DNA of 64,000 nt from Sporosarcina sp. FSL K6-2383 (GCF_038618305.1 NZ_CP152017.1:1713501-1777500), one strand, 5' to 3'. Counted from the stretch's first letter, positions 10,175 through 19,476 are shown. Program-made: numbers and translations. The notes: a model not told the origin generated them from the sequence alone.

Positions 10175-11386
10175 TTGAATTTATTGTGGGGGCTTTTCGG
10201 GATTATTGTCGTCTTAGGAATTGCATTTCTTTTATCTAACGGAAAGAAATCGATTAATTACCGGACAATCATTGTTGGGTTAATCCTCCAAGTGACGTTT
10301 GCATTTATTGTCCTAAAGTGGGAAGCAGGAAGAACTGGATTAGAAGCGTTTTCCGACCTAGTACAAAATGTCATTGATTACGCTGGTGATGGAGTTGCGT
10401 TTCTTTTCGGTCCAATGGCAGATGCTGAAGGATTCGGTTTCGTTTTTGCATTCCAAGTGTTGACCATCATTATTTTCTTTTCATCCTTGATATCCGTGTT
10501 ATATTATCTTGGAATCATGCAGATGGTCATTAAAGTAATCGGAGGGGCTTTATCAAAACTTCTTGGTACGAGTAAGGCGGAATCGGTGTCTGCGGCAGCG
10601 AATATATTTGTCGGACAGACGGAAGCGCCACTCATTATACGACCGTTTTTGGCAAACATGACGAAATCCGAGCTATTTGCTGTCATGACAGGAGGACTTG
10701 CTTCTGTTGCGGGTTCCGTCCTAGCGGGATATGCACTTTTAGGTGTTCCACTTGAGTATTTGATAGCGGCAAGTTTCATGGCTGCACCTGCAGGTTTAAT
10801 TATGGCGAAAATATTCATTCCGGAAACGGAGGAATCAGATATCGTCGAATTTGAGATGGAAAAGGATCGGGAATCGGTAAACGTCATTGACGCGGCAGCT
10901 CGTGGGGCGGGAGACGGATTAAGCCTAGCACTTAATGTGGGTGCGATGTTATTGGCCTTCATTGCGCTTATCGCACTCATAAATGGCATGTTAGGTGGAG
11001 TCGGTGCCTGGTTCGGTTTCGAATCATTGACGCTTGAGGGGATTTTAGGTGTCCTGTTTTCACCACTCGCATTCGCTATTGGAGTCCCATGGACAGAGGC
11101 GGTCACTGCAGGGAGTTTCATCGGTCAAAAGCTTGTGTTGAATGAGTTTGTTGCATATGCATCTTTCGCACCGGAAATTGCTTCCCTTAGCCCCAAAACG
11201 GTTATCGTTGTCAGCTTTGCGCTTTGTGGTTTTGCAAACTTAAGCTCGTTGGCGATTCTTATTGGAGGGCTAGGTTCACTAGCGCCAAGTCGACGCCCTG
11301 ACATTGCTAGGCTCGGAATACGTGCGGTGGCAGCTGGAATGTTAGCTTCGTTATTGAGTGCTGCGATTGCGGGAATGTTTATCTGA
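10175..11386 (+). CDS. nupC: NupC-family concentrative nucleoside transporter
   Basis: The 403-residue membrane protein belongs to the CNT family (NupC, proton- or sodium-coupled nucleoside uptake). Diagnostic stretches are [20 protein letters not shown] and the C-terminal [18 protein letters not shown], which frame the substrate- and ion-binding hairpins; about eight to ten helices are visible. Length equals the bacterial family norm (about 400). The start is TTG 10175 behind GAAGAGGTGTGA. It stands alone. Imported nucleosides could feed the deoB-pdp phosphorolysis genes five kilobases downstream, but that link is inference. Confidence 0.93.
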   Translation: MNLLWGLFGIIVVLGIAFLLSNGKKSINYRTIIVGLILQVTFAFIVLKWEAGRTGLEAFSDLVQNVIDYAGDGVAFLFGPMADAEGFGFVFAFQVLTIIIFFSSLISVLYYLGIMQMVIKVIGGALSKLLGTSKAESVSAAANIFVGQTEAPLIIRPFLANMTKSELFAVMTGGLASVAGSVLAGYALLGVPLEYLIAASFMAAPAGLIMAKIFIPETEESDIVEFEMEKDRESVNVIDAAARGAGDGLSLALNVGAMLLAFIALIALINGMLGGVGAWFGFESLTLEGILGVLFSPLAFAIGVPWTEAVTAGSFIGQKLVLNEFVAYASFAPEIASLSPKTVIVVSFALCGFANLSSLAILIGGLGSLAPSRRPDIARLGIRAVAAGMLASLLSAAIAGMFI

Positions 11387-11643
11387 ATTCAGATAAAGCT
11401 ACAGGGCGTAATTACATCGAGGCGTAATTGATCAGATAGCTGGATAGTAATGAAAAGCAGGATGGCGCAATTACACCATCCTGCTTGATGTTATTGTCGT
11501 CCTATTTTTCCAGTTCCTATTATCGTAGAAGGTGGCATTTGGATATCAGAATAACTCAAGCAGGTGTTAGAAGTAGGCTATTAAATAATCTCAGTATTGA
11601 TTGCCAACGAACGAGACAATAAGTTTATGAAGAACTAAAAAAA
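11387..11643. other. Intergenic hairpin and repeat fragment after nupC
   Basis: A 10-bp perfect hairpin (AGCAGGATGG/CCATCCTGCT, 11456-11485) lies about 70 bases after nupC without a strong T-run. At 11407-11430 a short piece containing GAGGCGTAATTGATC resembles the end of the dispersed hairpin repeat found at 43499 and elsewhere. Nothing coding is seen. Confidence 0.55.
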
Positions 11644-11686
11644 TACAAAAATGCATAGATTTTAATATCTATGCATTTTTGTATGC
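11644..11686. terminator. Terminator of aldo/keto reductase gene (bidirectional)
   Basis: A 17-bp perfect stem has arms TACAAAAATGCATAGAT and its complement around a six-base loop. A-rich and T-rich flanks allow function on either strand. Confidence 0.9.
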
Positions 11687-11689
11687 TTA

Positions 11690-12592
11690 TTAAAGGCGGT
11701 GTTCTTTATATATGTTTTTTCTTGCAATATTACCCAACCGAATAATCTCCTCATCCCCCGCTTGTTTCTCATAAGCAATAACAGAATCGAGTAATTGCTC
11801 GATTGTGCGGGCACCAATGAGCGCAGATGCTACTGTTTGATCTCGCAGGACGTAAGCGATTGCTGCCGCATGTAGGTCATCTGATTGTTCGCTAAGCTCT
11901 TGAACTGTGCGTGTCAGATCAGTGGCATCATAGTCAACAAAGCCGTTTGCTTGTTCGGCTCTTGTCATGCCTTCCGCCGTCAAAAATCCTTTGGCAATCG
12001 TACCCCTTGTGACAACTGATGCACCAGCCTCTTGAATCATTGGAAACCATTCTTCTGGTCGACGATCGAGTAAACTGTATTGCATCATGATTGAAATGGC
12101 AGAGCTCTTATCCAAAAATCGTTTAATGACAATTGGACGGATGGAAGAAATGCCGTATTGACGTATCAGACCCTCTTTTTTCAAACTTTCAAAGGCATCG
12201 ATTGTTTCATCGACATTGTCTTCCATCACGCCACCATGTAGTTGATATAAGTCAATATAATCTGTTTCGAGGCGAAGTAAACTCTGTTTAATAGCCCCTG
12301 TTATATGTGCTTTGGAGGCGTCCCATGACCAGCCATTGCCGTCGGGATTCATTTTATTGCCAGCCTTTGTAGCTAGGATAATATCTTGACGTCTTCCTTT
12401 TAATGCATGGCCAACAAGTTCTTCATTCCGACCGCCGTCGTATAAATCGGCTGTGTCGAAATAGTTGATGCCAGCATGGATCGCGGCATCGATGATTTTT
12501 TTTGATTCATCTAGATCATTTGGCAGCGACATACAACCGAATCCCATTTCGGACACGTACAGACCACTCTTGCCTAACTCTCTTTTCTTCAT
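11690..12592 (-). CDS. Aldo/keto reductase (YqkF-like)
   Basis: The 300-residue NADPH-dependent aldo/keto reductase has the full catalytic tetrad: Asp46 (FDTAD), Tyr51 (LYDGG), Lys76 (ATKAG) and His119 (YQLHGG). Its position divergent from nudF equals that of B. subtilis yqkF next to yqkG/nudF, so it is probably the orthologue; substrate unknown. Start: ATG at 12592 is preferred because AGGGGGTG lies seven bases before it on the minus strand. The TTG two codons upstream (12598) is almost on top of that site. It ends at the terminator at 11644. Confidence 0.92.
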   Translation of the reverse strand: MKKRELGKSGLYVSEMGFGCMSLPNDLDESKKIIDAAIHAGINYFDTADLYDGGRNEELVGHALKGRRQDIILATKAGNKMNPDGNGWSWDASKAHITGAIKQSLLRLETDYIDLYQLHGGVMEDNVDETIDAFESLKKEGLIRQYGISSIRPIVIKRFLDKSSAISIMMQYSLLDRRPEEWFPMIQEAGASVVTRGTIAKGFLTAEGMTRAEQANGFVDYDATDLTRTVQELSEQSDDLHAAAIAYVLRDQTVASALIGARTIEQLLDSVIAYEKQAGDEEIIRLGNIARKNIYKEHRL

Positions 12593-12664
12593 AATCAAGC
12601 ACCCCCTATTTTATCCATGGTACAATGTCGTCATTAGAAATTCTAGGAGAAGGGGTTGAATGTG

Positions 12665-13210
12665 ATGAATAAATATGAAGAAAAAACGTTATCAGGTGAA
12701 ACACTTTACGAAGGAAAAGTTATTACACTACGTGTGGAAGAGGTTGAATTGCCAGATGGTAATCGAGCAAAACGTGAATTGATTAAACATCCAGGGGCTG
12801 TTGCGGTTATTGCGATTACTGCAGAAGGGAAATTGATCTTTGTTGAGCAGTATCGAAAAGCATTGAATCGCTCACTCGTTGAAATACCTGCTGGGAAGAT
12901 TGACCCGGGGGAAGCGCCAGAAGTGACAGCGGTCCGTGAGCTGGAAGAGGAAACAGGGTATGGTGCCAATGAATTCAGCTATATTCAGTCGTTTGCGACA
13001 TCGCCGGGCTTTGCGGATGAAATCATTCATCTTTATTTGGCACAAGGACTTTATACAATTGATAACCCAGCAGAGGGCGATGAAGATGAGTTCATAGAAT
13101 TGTTGGAAGTGACAATTGAGCAGGCGGAGGACATGGTTGCGACGGGGAAAATATTTGATGCTAAAACAGCTTTTGCTGTACTCTACGCAAAAAAACTTCT
13201 AGAAAAGTGA
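12665..13210 (+). CDS. nudF: ADP-ribose pyrophosphatase (Nudix)
   Basis: NudF hydrolyses ADP-ribose to AMP and ribose 5-phosphate. The 181-residue protein carries a perfect Nudix box at residues 77-99: GKIDPGE, seven residues, then REL, one residue, EE, one residue, GY. The start MNKYEEKTL matches B. subtilis NudF (MKSLEEKTI), and ATG 12665 lies nine bases from AGGAGAAGGGG; the upstream TTG 12656 abuts that site. It is divergent from the aldo/keto reductase, with an extended -10 TGGTACAAT between them near 12618. It leads the nudF-(13328)-fur-xerD gene run. Confidence 0.95.
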   Translation: MNKYEEKTLSGETLYEGKVITLRVEEVELPDGNRAKRELIKHPGAVAVIAITAEGKLIFVEQYRKALNRSLVEIPAGKIDPGEAPEVTAVRELEEETGYGANEFSYIQSFATSPGFADEIIHLYLAQGLYTIDNPAEGDEDEFIELLEVTIEQAEDMVATGKIFDAKTAFAVLYAKKLLEK

Positions 13211-13327
13211 CCTAATTTTGAACGGACAAGCATATGTTGAATCAATCGAGCTTTTGGGACAGTTGGATCTTACTTGAGTAGGACAGTTGTCCGTGAAAGC
13301 GGGACAAGCTATGCGGAGGTGCAGCCT

Positions 13328-13843
13328 ATGGTTCGTTCTTTATCGTTCATCCACTTATTTATTATTTTAGCAGTCAGTTATATTGGCGGAGCCTTGTTGT
13401 ATCGCTACATGCCGGCAGTTGCGATTGAAAGAGTGATTACGCTCTATGATGCGCGTGTCGTCGGAGGGCATGGGGTAGGTTATAGTAGACCTATAGGCAC
13501 ATCGGCTCTGTTTTTTATCGTTACTTTTGCGTTGGCGTCGTTCAATAAAACACGGTTTCTCGTGCTGTTTTTTGGTGCATTGAAATGTGTCTTTTTTGGT
13601 CTATCTTCTTCCTATCTTCTCGGTTCGGGTGCAAAAATAATGGCGTATTCGATTTGGTGGTTTCCATTTCAGTTCATCAGCTGTTTTCTATTTCTTATGT
13701 ACTGTGCTATTCTAAGCCCCCCTTACTTTATGAATACGACACTTGGGAAAAGACGCAATACGCGTGCATTGCCAACGATAATTGGTCTATCGGCGGCTGT
13801 GCTTGCCATCGAAATTATTGTCTTTCGATTCATTCTTCAATAA
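13328..13843 (+). CDS. Multi-spanning membrane protein at the spoIIM position
   Basis: The 171-residue protein has about five hydrophobic segments (LFIILAVSYIGGALLYRY; ALFFIVTFALASF; FFGALKCVFFGLSSSYLL; WWFPFQFISCFLFLMYCAIL; TIIGLSAAVLAIEIIVFRFI). In B. subtilis the nudF-fur interval holds spoIIM, a polytopic protein needed for engulfment, so a very diverged SpoIIM-like function is possible; I see no strong sequence match, only comparable topology. The start is ATG 13328 after GCGGAGGTGCAGCCT; an upstream in-frame TTG (13274) lacks a site. A hairpin at 13871-13897 may terminate it before the fur promoter. Confidence 0.7.
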   Translation: MVRSLSFIHLFIILAVSYIGGALLYRYMPAVAIERVITLYDARVVGGHGVGYSRPIGTSALFFIVTFALASFNKTRFLVLFFGALKCVFFGLSSSYLLGSGAKIMAYSIWWFPFQFISCFLFLMYCAILSPPYFMNTTLGKRRNTRALPTIIGLSAAVLAIEIIVFRFILQ

Positions 13844-13882
13844 AGAATAGTTGTCCACCTTGAGCTATCCGTTTCCTTTCTG

Positions 13883-13912
13883 TTGTCAGAAGGAAAGCCC
13901 ATTTGGTATAAT
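13883..13912 (+). promoter_or_regulatory. Sigma-A-type promoter of fur
   Basis: TTGTCA (13883-13888), an 18-base spacer and TATAAT (13907-13912) precede fur by 26 bases. The -35 lies inside a small hairpin (arms TTTCCTTTCTG and CAGAAGGAAA) that could terminate upstream transcription. Confidence 0.7.
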
Positions 13913-13937
13913 GGAAGCAGTTTGAGGGGGGCGTCGT

Positions 13938-14396
13938 ATGGAAAGCCGAATCGATCGGATAAAGAAACAATTGCATGGGGCAAGTTACAAGTTAACGCCC
14001 CAGCGTGAAGCGACGGTTTTGGTCCTCCTTGAGCATGAGGAAGACCATCTAAGTGCCGAAGATGTATTTTTACTAGTCAAAGAGAAAGCACCAGAAATTG
14101 GGCTAGCTACTGTATATCGTACGCTCGAGTTGCTAACAGATCTTAAAGTAGTCGATAAAATCAATTTTGGTGATGGGGTATCGAGATATGACCTTCGGCA
14201 GGAAGGTGCTGCCCATTTCCATCATCACCTCATTTGTATCGAATGTGGAGCAGTGGATGAAATTCAAGAGGATCTTCTCGGTGATGTCGAGAAAATCGTT
14301 GAAAGCCGTTTTCAATTTGCTATAAAAGATCATTGGTTAACGTTTCATGGTGTTTGTAAAAGATGTACATCAGATGTTGATGATAGTGAAGTCTGA
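13938..14396 (+). CDS. fur: Ferric uptake regulator Fur
   Basis: Fur is the iron-responsive repressor of siderophore and iron-uptake genes. The 152-residue protein has the winged-helix DNA-binding half (YKLTPQREATVLVLL; LATVYRTLELL) and the metal-binding half with HFHHHLIC (residues 93-100), CIEC (Cys100, Cys103) and the second pair CKRC (Cys140, Cys143) for structural zinc. These features and the chromosomal position beside xerD fit Fur better than PerR or Zur. ATG 13938 follows TTGAGGGGGG. It has its own promoter at 13883 and a terminator-like stem at 14399. Confidence 0.95.
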   Translation: MESRIDRIKKQLHGASYKLTPQREATVLVLLEHEEDHLSAEDVFLLVKEKAPEIGLATVYRTLELLTDLKVVDKINFGDGVSRYDLRQEGAAHFHHHLICIECGAVDEIQEDLLGDVEKIVESRFQFAIKDHWLTFHGVCKRCTSDVDDSEV

Positions 14397-14398
14397 AC

Positions 14399-14426
14399 AA
14401 GGGGATGGCGCGCCGCTATCCCTTTT
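14399..14426 (+). terminator. Terminator after fur
   Basis: AAGGGGATGGCG pairs imperfectly with CGCTATCCCTTTT just after the fur stop, then TTTTGTTGTT. Confidence 0.7.
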
Positions 14427-14453
14427 GTTGTTGGATAGGAAGGGGGAAAGGGC

Positions 14454-14513
14454 TTGGACAAACAAATGATAGATAAAGCTTGTTTTTCATTTCCCGTTAT
14501 TCATGAAAGATAG
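14454..14513 (+). CDS. Possible 19-codon leader peptide overlapping xerD
   Basis: TTG 14454 is preceded by GGAAGGGGGAAAGGG and opens a 19-codon frame (MDKQMIDKACFSFPVIHER) whose TAG ends at 14513, 11 bases inside xerD. xerD itself has no ribosome-binding site before its ATG, so translation of this short frame may deliver ribosomes to xerD. In B. subtilis a different small gene (yqzK) sits near here; this peptide does not resemble it. Existence is inferred from start context only. Confidence 0.4.
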   Translation: MDKQMIDKACFSFPVIHER

Positions 14514-15402
14514 CCGTTTTGCACTTGAGGATTATATGCACTTTTTAAAAGTAGAGCGTCAGCTAGCGGGGAATACGATTATTTCTTATAGGCGTGACCT
14601 TGATGAATATATGAATCACTTGGAACAAGCGGGCTTCAAAACGATAGATGATGTTGACCGTGCTGCTATTTTGGAGTATTTGCACCGTTTGAAGGAAAGT
14701 GGGAAATCATCCCGAACGGTGTCGAGGCATATCTCGTCAATCCGCTCATTCCATCAGTTTCTTTTACGAGAAAAAGTGACAACCCAAGACCCAACGGTAC
14801 ATTTAGAATTGCCAAAACTGGAGCAAAAATTACCGCGTGTTTTGTCCATGGTAGAAGTGGATAAGCTAATTGCTGTCCCAGACCGTTCAAAGCCTCAAGG
14901 TGTAAGGGATCATGCGCTGTTGGAAATATTGTATGGAACTGGGATGCGAGTGAGTGAATTGATTGGTCTGGATATGGATGACATCCATTTGTCTATGGGA
15001 TTTGTACGCGTGTTCGGTAAGGGTGGAAAGGAACGGATTATTCCACTCGGCGGCAAAGCCATTGAAGCTTGTCAAACGTATATAGATGAGGCACGCCCTG
15101 GTTTTATCGCCAAGCAGAGGCAAGTGGAAGCGTTGTTTGTCAATATGCGTGGGGCTCGTCTAACAAGACAAGGCTGTTGGAAGCTATTGAAGGGGCACGC
15201 ACTGGAAGCGGGTATACAAAAAGAATTGACACCGCATATTTTGCGTCATTCTTTTGCTACGCATTTGATTGAAAATGGGGCGGACCTGCGCGCTGTTCAG
15301 GAAATGCTTGGACATGCGGATATTTCAACAACACAAATCTATACTCATGTGAGTCGCTCGCGGTTAAAAGAAGTGTATGTGAAATTTCACCCACGGGCTT
15401 GA
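14503..15402 (+). CDS. xerD: Site-specific tyrosine recombinase XerD
   Basis: XerD acts with XerC (CodV) at dif to resolve chromosome dimers. The 299-residue protein has the N-terminal SAM-like core-binding domain and a complete catalytic set: Arg149 (GTGMRVSEL), Lys173 (FGKGGKER), His245 and Arg248 (HILRHSFATHL), His271 (LGHADISTTQIY) and nucleophile Tyr280. Its place between fur and deoB fits XerD (RipX) and not a phage integrase. ATG 14503 agrees with family N-termini but has no Shine-Dalgarno sequence; it overlaps a short upstream frame at 14454, suggesting translational coupling. Confidence 0.95.
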   Translation: MKDSRFALEDYMHFLKVERQLAGNTIISYRRDLDEYMNHLEQAGFKTIDDVDRAAILEYLHRLKESGKSSRTVSRHISSIRSFHQFLLREKVTTQDPTVHLELPKLEQKLPRVLSMVEVDKLIAVPDRSKPQGVRDHALLEILYGTGMRVSELIGLDMDDIHLSMGFVRVFGKGGKERIIPLGGKAIEACQTYIDEARPGFIAKQRQVEALFVNMRGARLTRQGCWKLLKGHALEAGIQKELTPHILRHSFATHLIENGADLRAVQEMLGHADISTTQIYTHVSRSRLKEVYVKFHPRA

Positions 15403-15440
15403 AATAATGGAAACAGTATATTTAATTGGAGGAAATAACT

Positions 15441-16634
15441 ATGGAAAAACAACAATTTAAACGTATCCATGTAATCGTACTCGACTCTGTTGGTATCGGA
15501 GAAGCACCGGATGCTCAACTATTCGGCGATGTAGGCTCTAATACACTTGGACACATTGGCGAAGCAATGGAAGGATTACATATGCCGCATATGGGCAAAA
15601 TGGGTCTTGGAAACATCGGAAAAATAAAAGGAATTTCAGTTGAAGAAGAGTCCCGGGCGTATTACGGCAAGATGGAAGAGGCGTCCGTTGGTAAAGATAC
15701 AATGACAGGCCATTGGGAAATTATGGGACTTAATATCGACAAGCCGTTCAAAGTCTATCCAAATGGCTTTCCTCAAGAGTTGATTGATGAATTAGAGCAA
15801 CGAACAGGACGTAAAGTGATTTGCAATCAGCCAGCAAGTGGTACAGAGGTTCTTGACGAATACGGTGCTGAGCATATGGAGACAGGTGCGTTAATCGTCT
15901 ATACATCAGCAGATCCAGTACTGCAAATAGCAGCACATGAAGGCATTATTCCGATTGACGAACAATACCGGATTTGTGAAATTGCACGCGAATTAACATT
16001 GGACCCAAAATATTTGGTCGGTCGTGTCATTGCACGTCCATTTATTGGTGAGCCGGGGAATTTCACCCGTACGACGAATCGCCACGACTATGCATTGAAG
16101 CCATTCGGACGGACTGTTATGAATGAACTAGTAGATGCTGCTTATGATGTGATTGCAGTAGGCAAAATTGCGGATATTTTTAATGGAGAAGGCATTACAG
16201 AGTCAGTTCGTACAGTAAGTAATATGGACGGCGTTGACAAATTATTAGATGTTATGAAGAAGGATTTCAAGGGACTTAGCTTTACCAATCTTGTTGATTT
16301 CGATGCATTATTTGGCCATCGGAGAGATCCAATTGGTTATGGTAATGCGCTGCAAGAATTCGATGCAAGGCTACCGGAAATTATGGCGGCTTTGCATGAA
16401 GATGATTTGCTTATCATTACAGCGGATCATGGTAATGACCCAACGTATCCAGGGACGGATCATACACGTGAATATGTTCCACTACTTGTTTATTCGCCTA
16501 CCCTCAAGCGCGGCGGAGCTTTGCCGCAAAGGGAAACATTCTCTGATATTGGAGCAACGATTGCGGATAATTTTAATGTGAAGTTACCGGAATTCGGTAA
16601 AAGTTTCTTGAATTTATTAGTAGAGAAGGTGTGA
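15441..16634 (+). CDS. deoB: Phosphopentomutase
   Basis: DeoB (Drm) interconverts (deoxy)ribose 1-phosphate and 5-phosphate, linking nucleoside breakdown to the pentose pathway. The 398-residue protein belongs to the alkaline-phosphatase superfamily. It has the metal-site motif [15 protein letters not shown] near the N-terminus, the phosphorylated threonine region [14 protein letters not shown], and C-terminal metal ligands in [22 protein letters not shown] 15441 lies after TTGGAGGAAATAACT; the in-frame TTG at 15426 overlaps that site. It is followed by pdp with stop and start overlapping, forming a nucleoside catabolic operon. Confidence 0.96.
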   Translation: MEKQQFKRIHVIVLDSVGIGEAPDAQLFGDVGSNTLGHIGEAMEGLHMPHMGKMGLGNIGKIKGISVEEESRAYYGKMEEASVGKDTMTGHWEIMGLNIDKPFKVYPNGFPQELIDELEQRTGRKVICNQPASGTEVLDEYGAEHMETGALIVYTSADPVLQIAAHEGIIPIDEQYRICEIARELTLDPKYLVGRVIARPFIGEPGNFTRTTNRHDYALKPFGRTVMNELVDAAYDVIAVGKIADIFNGEGITESVRTVSNMDGVDKLLDVMKKDFKGLSFTNLVDFDALFGHRRDPIGYGNALQEFDARLPEIMAALHEDDLLIITADHGNDPTYPGTDHTREYVPLLVYSPTLKRGGALPQRETFSDIGATIADNFNVKLPEFGKSFLNLLVEKV

Positions 16635-17947
16635 TGATGATGTTTAGAATGGTTGATGTAATTGAAAAAAAACGGAATGGTGAAGTGCTGTCGAAGGAAG
16701 AAATCACATTTTTCGTCAATGGTTACACAGACGGGTCAATCCCGGATTATCAAGCTAGTGCTTTCTTGATGGCGATTTACTTCAAAGGGATGACAGCGGA
16801 AGAACAAGGTCACTTAACGATGGCAATGGTGGAATCGGGCGACCAAATCGATTTGTCTGCTATTGAAGGGATTAAAGTCGATAAGCACTCCACTGGAGGA
16901 GTTGGCGATACGACAACACTTATCCTCGTACCGCTTGTCGCTGCATGTGGTGTGCCAGTTGCAAAGATGAGTGGTCGTGGACTTGGACATACAGGTGGAA
17001 CACTAGACAAGCTAGAGGCGATTGAGGGCTTTCACATCGAATTGACAGAAGAACAATTCGCTAAACAAGTGAATGACTTGAAATTAGCGGTTATCGGACA
17101 AAGTGGTAATTTGACGCCGGCAGATAAAAAGCTGTATGCCCTGCGAGATGTAACAGCAACTGTTGACAGCATTCCTTTGATTGCTAGTTCAATTATGAGT
17201 AAGAAAATTGCAGCGGGTGCAGATGCTATCGTACTGGATGTTAAAACAGGCGATGGGGCATTTATGAAAACCGAAGCAGATGCTAAGGCACTTGCCGAGT
17301 CGATGGTAGCGATAGGTAAGCAAGTTGGTAGACAGACGATGGCAGTCATTTCGGATATGAGTCAGCCGCTTGGTTTTGCGATTGGAAATGCGCTTGAAGT
17401 CATTGAAGCGATTGACACGCTAAAAGGGCAAGGACCGGATGATTTGACGGAACTTTGTTTTGTCCTTGGTAGCAAGATGATTGTGGCAGGTGGAAAAGCG
17501 GCTTCGATTGATGAAGCGCGTGACATGCTGAAGGCAGTTATCGCAGATGGCTCAGCACTTGAGTTATTCGGTAAGCTAATTGAAGCGCAAGGAGGCGATG
17601 CGGAGATTATTCATAATCCAGCATTGTTGCCGACAGCAACCTATCAGATTGAAGTACCAGCACCGACATCTGGCTATATTACGAAGATGGAAGCGGATGA
17701 TATCGGGGTTGCAGCAATGCTTCTTGGGGCAGGACGAGCAACGAAGGAAGATGAAATCGACCTCGCTGTTGGAATTGTATTGCGTAAAAAAATTGGCGAT
17801 GCTGTGCAACAAGGTGAACCGCTTGCTATCATTCATGCGAACACGCAGGACGTGGAACGTTCGATAGCTTTGATACAACAACATATTGTAATTGGTGAAC
17901 AAGCAGTAGAAAGCCCGCGTCTCATTGGAGAAATGATCACGGGGTGA
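16634..17947 (+). CDS. pdp: Pyrimidine-nucleoside phosphorylase
   Basis: Pdp cleaves thymidine, uridine and deoxyuridine with phosphate, producing the sugar 1-phosphate that DeoB consumes. The 437-residue protein has the family signature [18 protein letters not shown] and the phosphate site [13 protein letters not shown], with the two-domain phosphorylase layout and C-terminal domain. The start is ambiguous: TGATGATGATGTTT offers ATG at 16634, 16637 and 16640. GAGAAGG at 16623-16629 best fits the second or third, while the first overlaps the deoB stop. Family N-termini (MRMVD) favour the last. A terminator follows at 17962. In B. subtilis pupG and dacF occupy this place. Confidence 0.95.
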   Translation: MMMFRMVDVIEKKRNGEVLSKEEITFFVNGYTDGSIPDYQASAFLMAIYFKGMTAEEQGHLTMAMVESGDQIDLSAIEGIKVDKHSTGGVGDTTTLILVPLVAACGVPVAKMSGRGLGHTGGTLDKLEAIEGFHIELTEEQFAKQVNDLKLAVIGQSGNLTPADKKLYALRDVTATVDSIPLIASSIMSKKIAAGADAIVLDVKTGDGAFMKTEADAKALAESMVAIGKQVGRQTMAVISDMSQPLGFAIGNALEVIEAIDTLKGQGPDDLTELCFVLGSKMIVAGGKAASIDEARDMLKAVIADGSALELFGKLIEAQGGDAEIIHNPALLPTATYQIEVPAPTSGYITKMEADDIGVAAMLLGAGRATKEDEIDLAVGIVLRKKIGDAVQQGEPLAIIHANTQDVERSIALIQQHIVIGEQAVESPRLIGEMITG

Positions 17948-17961
17948 ATTGAATAGTTATG

Positions 17962-18014
17962 AAGGGCTATCTTATTGACTGGAACTTTTCGGGTCAATTA
18001 AGGTAGCCTTTTTT
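17962..18014 (+). terminator. Terminator of deoB-pdp
   Basis: AGGGCTATCTTATTGAC pairs, with wobbles, with GTCAATTAAGGTAGCCTT around a 12-base loop; TTTTTT follows. Confidence 0.85.
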
Positions 18015-18070
18015 GAGATTTTATCTAGGTGAGCTATTTGAGTATTGAGTAGAAAGAAGAATCTTCCTAA

Positions 18071-18125
18071 CGACGCTTGGCGCTTGAGGATGCCTCCCGC
18101 GACCCCAGTTAGGCGCCTGCGCTGG
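18071..18125. repeat. GC-rich dispersed repeat, left flank of the island
   Basis: The segment contains GGATGCCTCCCGCGACCCC and AGGCGCCTGCGCTGG. Its reverse complement shares CCAGCG, AGGCGCCT, GGGGT and GGGAGGCATCC, in order, with 21935-22030. The two copies lie in opposite orientations around the 18.1-21.9 kb accessory genes. Bases 18131-18414 hold no gene I can support; they are AT-rich and may carry the promoter for 18415. Confidence 0.75.
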
Positions 18126-18414
18126 AGATTGTGCGGAATTATTATTTTGATATATATGAGTCGATTTTATAAATAGAGTAAGTATAAAGTTCGGAAAAGG
18201 TTGATTTTCGCTTTTATTGTAAGTTAGTGCTAGACGACACACACAGAACGGTGTGGAAACTGAGTATCTAAATATTACTGATTCTATTAACTATATGAAA
18301 CAAATTCATGTTTTCCTTGGTTTATTCAATCGTTGATATTAACGTGCTTTAGAACATCTATCCGAATGTTTTTTGCCTATTAAAATGGGAGAAAGCGGAG
18401 TGTGATAGTGCCTT

Positions 18415-19215
18415 ATGTGTCATAAGGCGGATGATCTGTCGCATGCAGGTTATGCCATAGCGACAGGTTCAGCAAACGCATATATAGCAACTTTAAATCC
18501 TGCACTCTCTGCTTATCAGGAGGGTGTTTCTTTACGTCTGAAAATTAATGTTGCTAATACTGGTGCAGCTACAGTTAACGTGAATGAACTTGGTGCTAAG
18601 ACGATTAAGAAACAAAATGGTAACGCCTTAACTGCCGGTACTCTCAAAGTAGGGTTGATATACACACTAGTTTACGATGGAGTGTCTTTTCTACAACAGG
18701 GTGAAGGGGGTGAGTATGGAAACGCTACAGCACCACAAGTCCTAGCGCCGAATACTATTGGTACAGATAACGGGGTAATACCCGGAACGATGCCGAATAG
18801 AGGGGCAGTCAACCAATCCTTAACGAGTCAAGGGCAGTCATATACCATTCCGCAAGGATATCATAGTGGTTCGGGAAAGGTTACTGCTACATATCCCGAT
18901 AACGGAAAAGTAGCAGAAGTAAATGTACCATCCAATGCCATTGTTTATTATCCTCATCCTTGGACGGGTTACTACCCGGCACCGGGGAATGGGTACAAAG
19001 GATATACATTCACGGCTGTGATGATGTCGAAGCATTCTCCTGTTGGTGCGGCGTATTCGACGGTTAGAGTAACAGAACCTACCTTTAGCGCCCTTTCGGT
19101 AAATCAGCAGAACAAGTTTGAGGTTAAGCTGAAAGACGATAACATAGAACTACGTTGTATAGATGGTGATTTTGGAACGTTCTATCTAACTATGACAAGG
19201 AGGACTAACGTATGA
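18415..19215 (+). CDS. Phage tail-fibre-like protein, probably a 5'-truncated remnant
   Basis: Residues 10-100 contain the repeat-like strand pattern common in tail-fibre or receptor-binding proteins of Firmicutes phages: GYAIATGSANAYIATLNPAL, GVSLRLKINVANTGAATVNV, NELGAKTIKKQNGNALTAG and LVYDGVSFLQQGEGGEYG. A second part (SLTSQGQSYTIPQGYHSGSG followed by KVTATY) resembles tail-protein C-terminal modules. Such proteins usually have a longer N-terminus joining the baseplate, and here the frame opens abruptly, with only a weak GCGGAG about 13 bases before ATG 18415. No capsid, terminase or lysis genes are nearby, so this is an orphan or decayed prophage fragment. Confidence 0.72.
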   Translation: MCHKADDLSHAGYAIATGSANAYIATLNPALSAYQEGVSLRLKINVANTGAATVNVNELGAKTIKKQNGNALTAGTLKVGLIYTLVYDGVSFLQQGEGGEYGNATAPQVLAPNTIGTDNGVIPGTMPNRGAVNQSLTSQGQSYTIPQGYHSGSGKVTATYPDNGKVAEVNVPSNAIVYYPHPWTGYYPAPGNGYKGYTFTAVMMSKHSPVGAAYSTVRVTEPTFSALSVNQQNKFEVKLKDDNIELRCIDGDFGTFYLTMTRRTNV

Positions 19216-19433
19216 ATGTTGATGACTGGATTAGAACTCGTTTCTTTTTAGATAGAGATGAAGCTGAAATAATCATCCGGGAAAATGAATATATAGTAGG
19301 AGTATCAATTGTTGATTTCGTTAGTATGTTTGGAGATGCCATTCAACATGCACTTGATAATGATTTAAATGTTGTTCAGGCGATTAAGGATTCGGACGCT
19401 AATAATGAGTTAGGTTATAACGATTTACTATAA
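19212..19433 (+). CDS. Small acidic protein coupled to the tail-fibre-like gene
   Basis: I do not recognise this 73-residue protein. It overlaps the preceding stop by four bases (ATGA), has AAGGAGGACTAACGT upstream and is followed by a terminator at 19448, so it is expressed with its neighbour. It is rich in Asp and Glu (for example VDDWIRTRFFLDRDEAE), with no signal peptide or membrane segment. In phage genomes a short gene often follows the fibre gene as a chaperone or small tail accessory; that role is only suggested by position. Confidence 0.62.
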   Translation: MNVDDWIRTRFFLDRDEAEIIIRENEYIVGVSIVDFVSMFGDAIQHALDNDLNVVQAIKDSDANNELGYNDLL

Positions 19434-19447
19434 CGACTCATGACCAG

Positions 19448-19476
19448 ACGCAGCATAAGCTAGCGTTATTTTTTAT
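19448..19476 (+). terminator. Terminator after the phage-like pair
   Basis: ACGC-AGC and GCT-A-GCGT arms around ATAA are followed by TATTTTTTAT. Confidence 0.7.

Noticed and set aside
14503..15402. Phage or integrative-element integrase
   Set aside because: The tyrosine recombinase lies between fur and deoB in conserved order and has the XerD N-terminus, so it is housekeeping XerD and unrelated to the 18-22 kb island.
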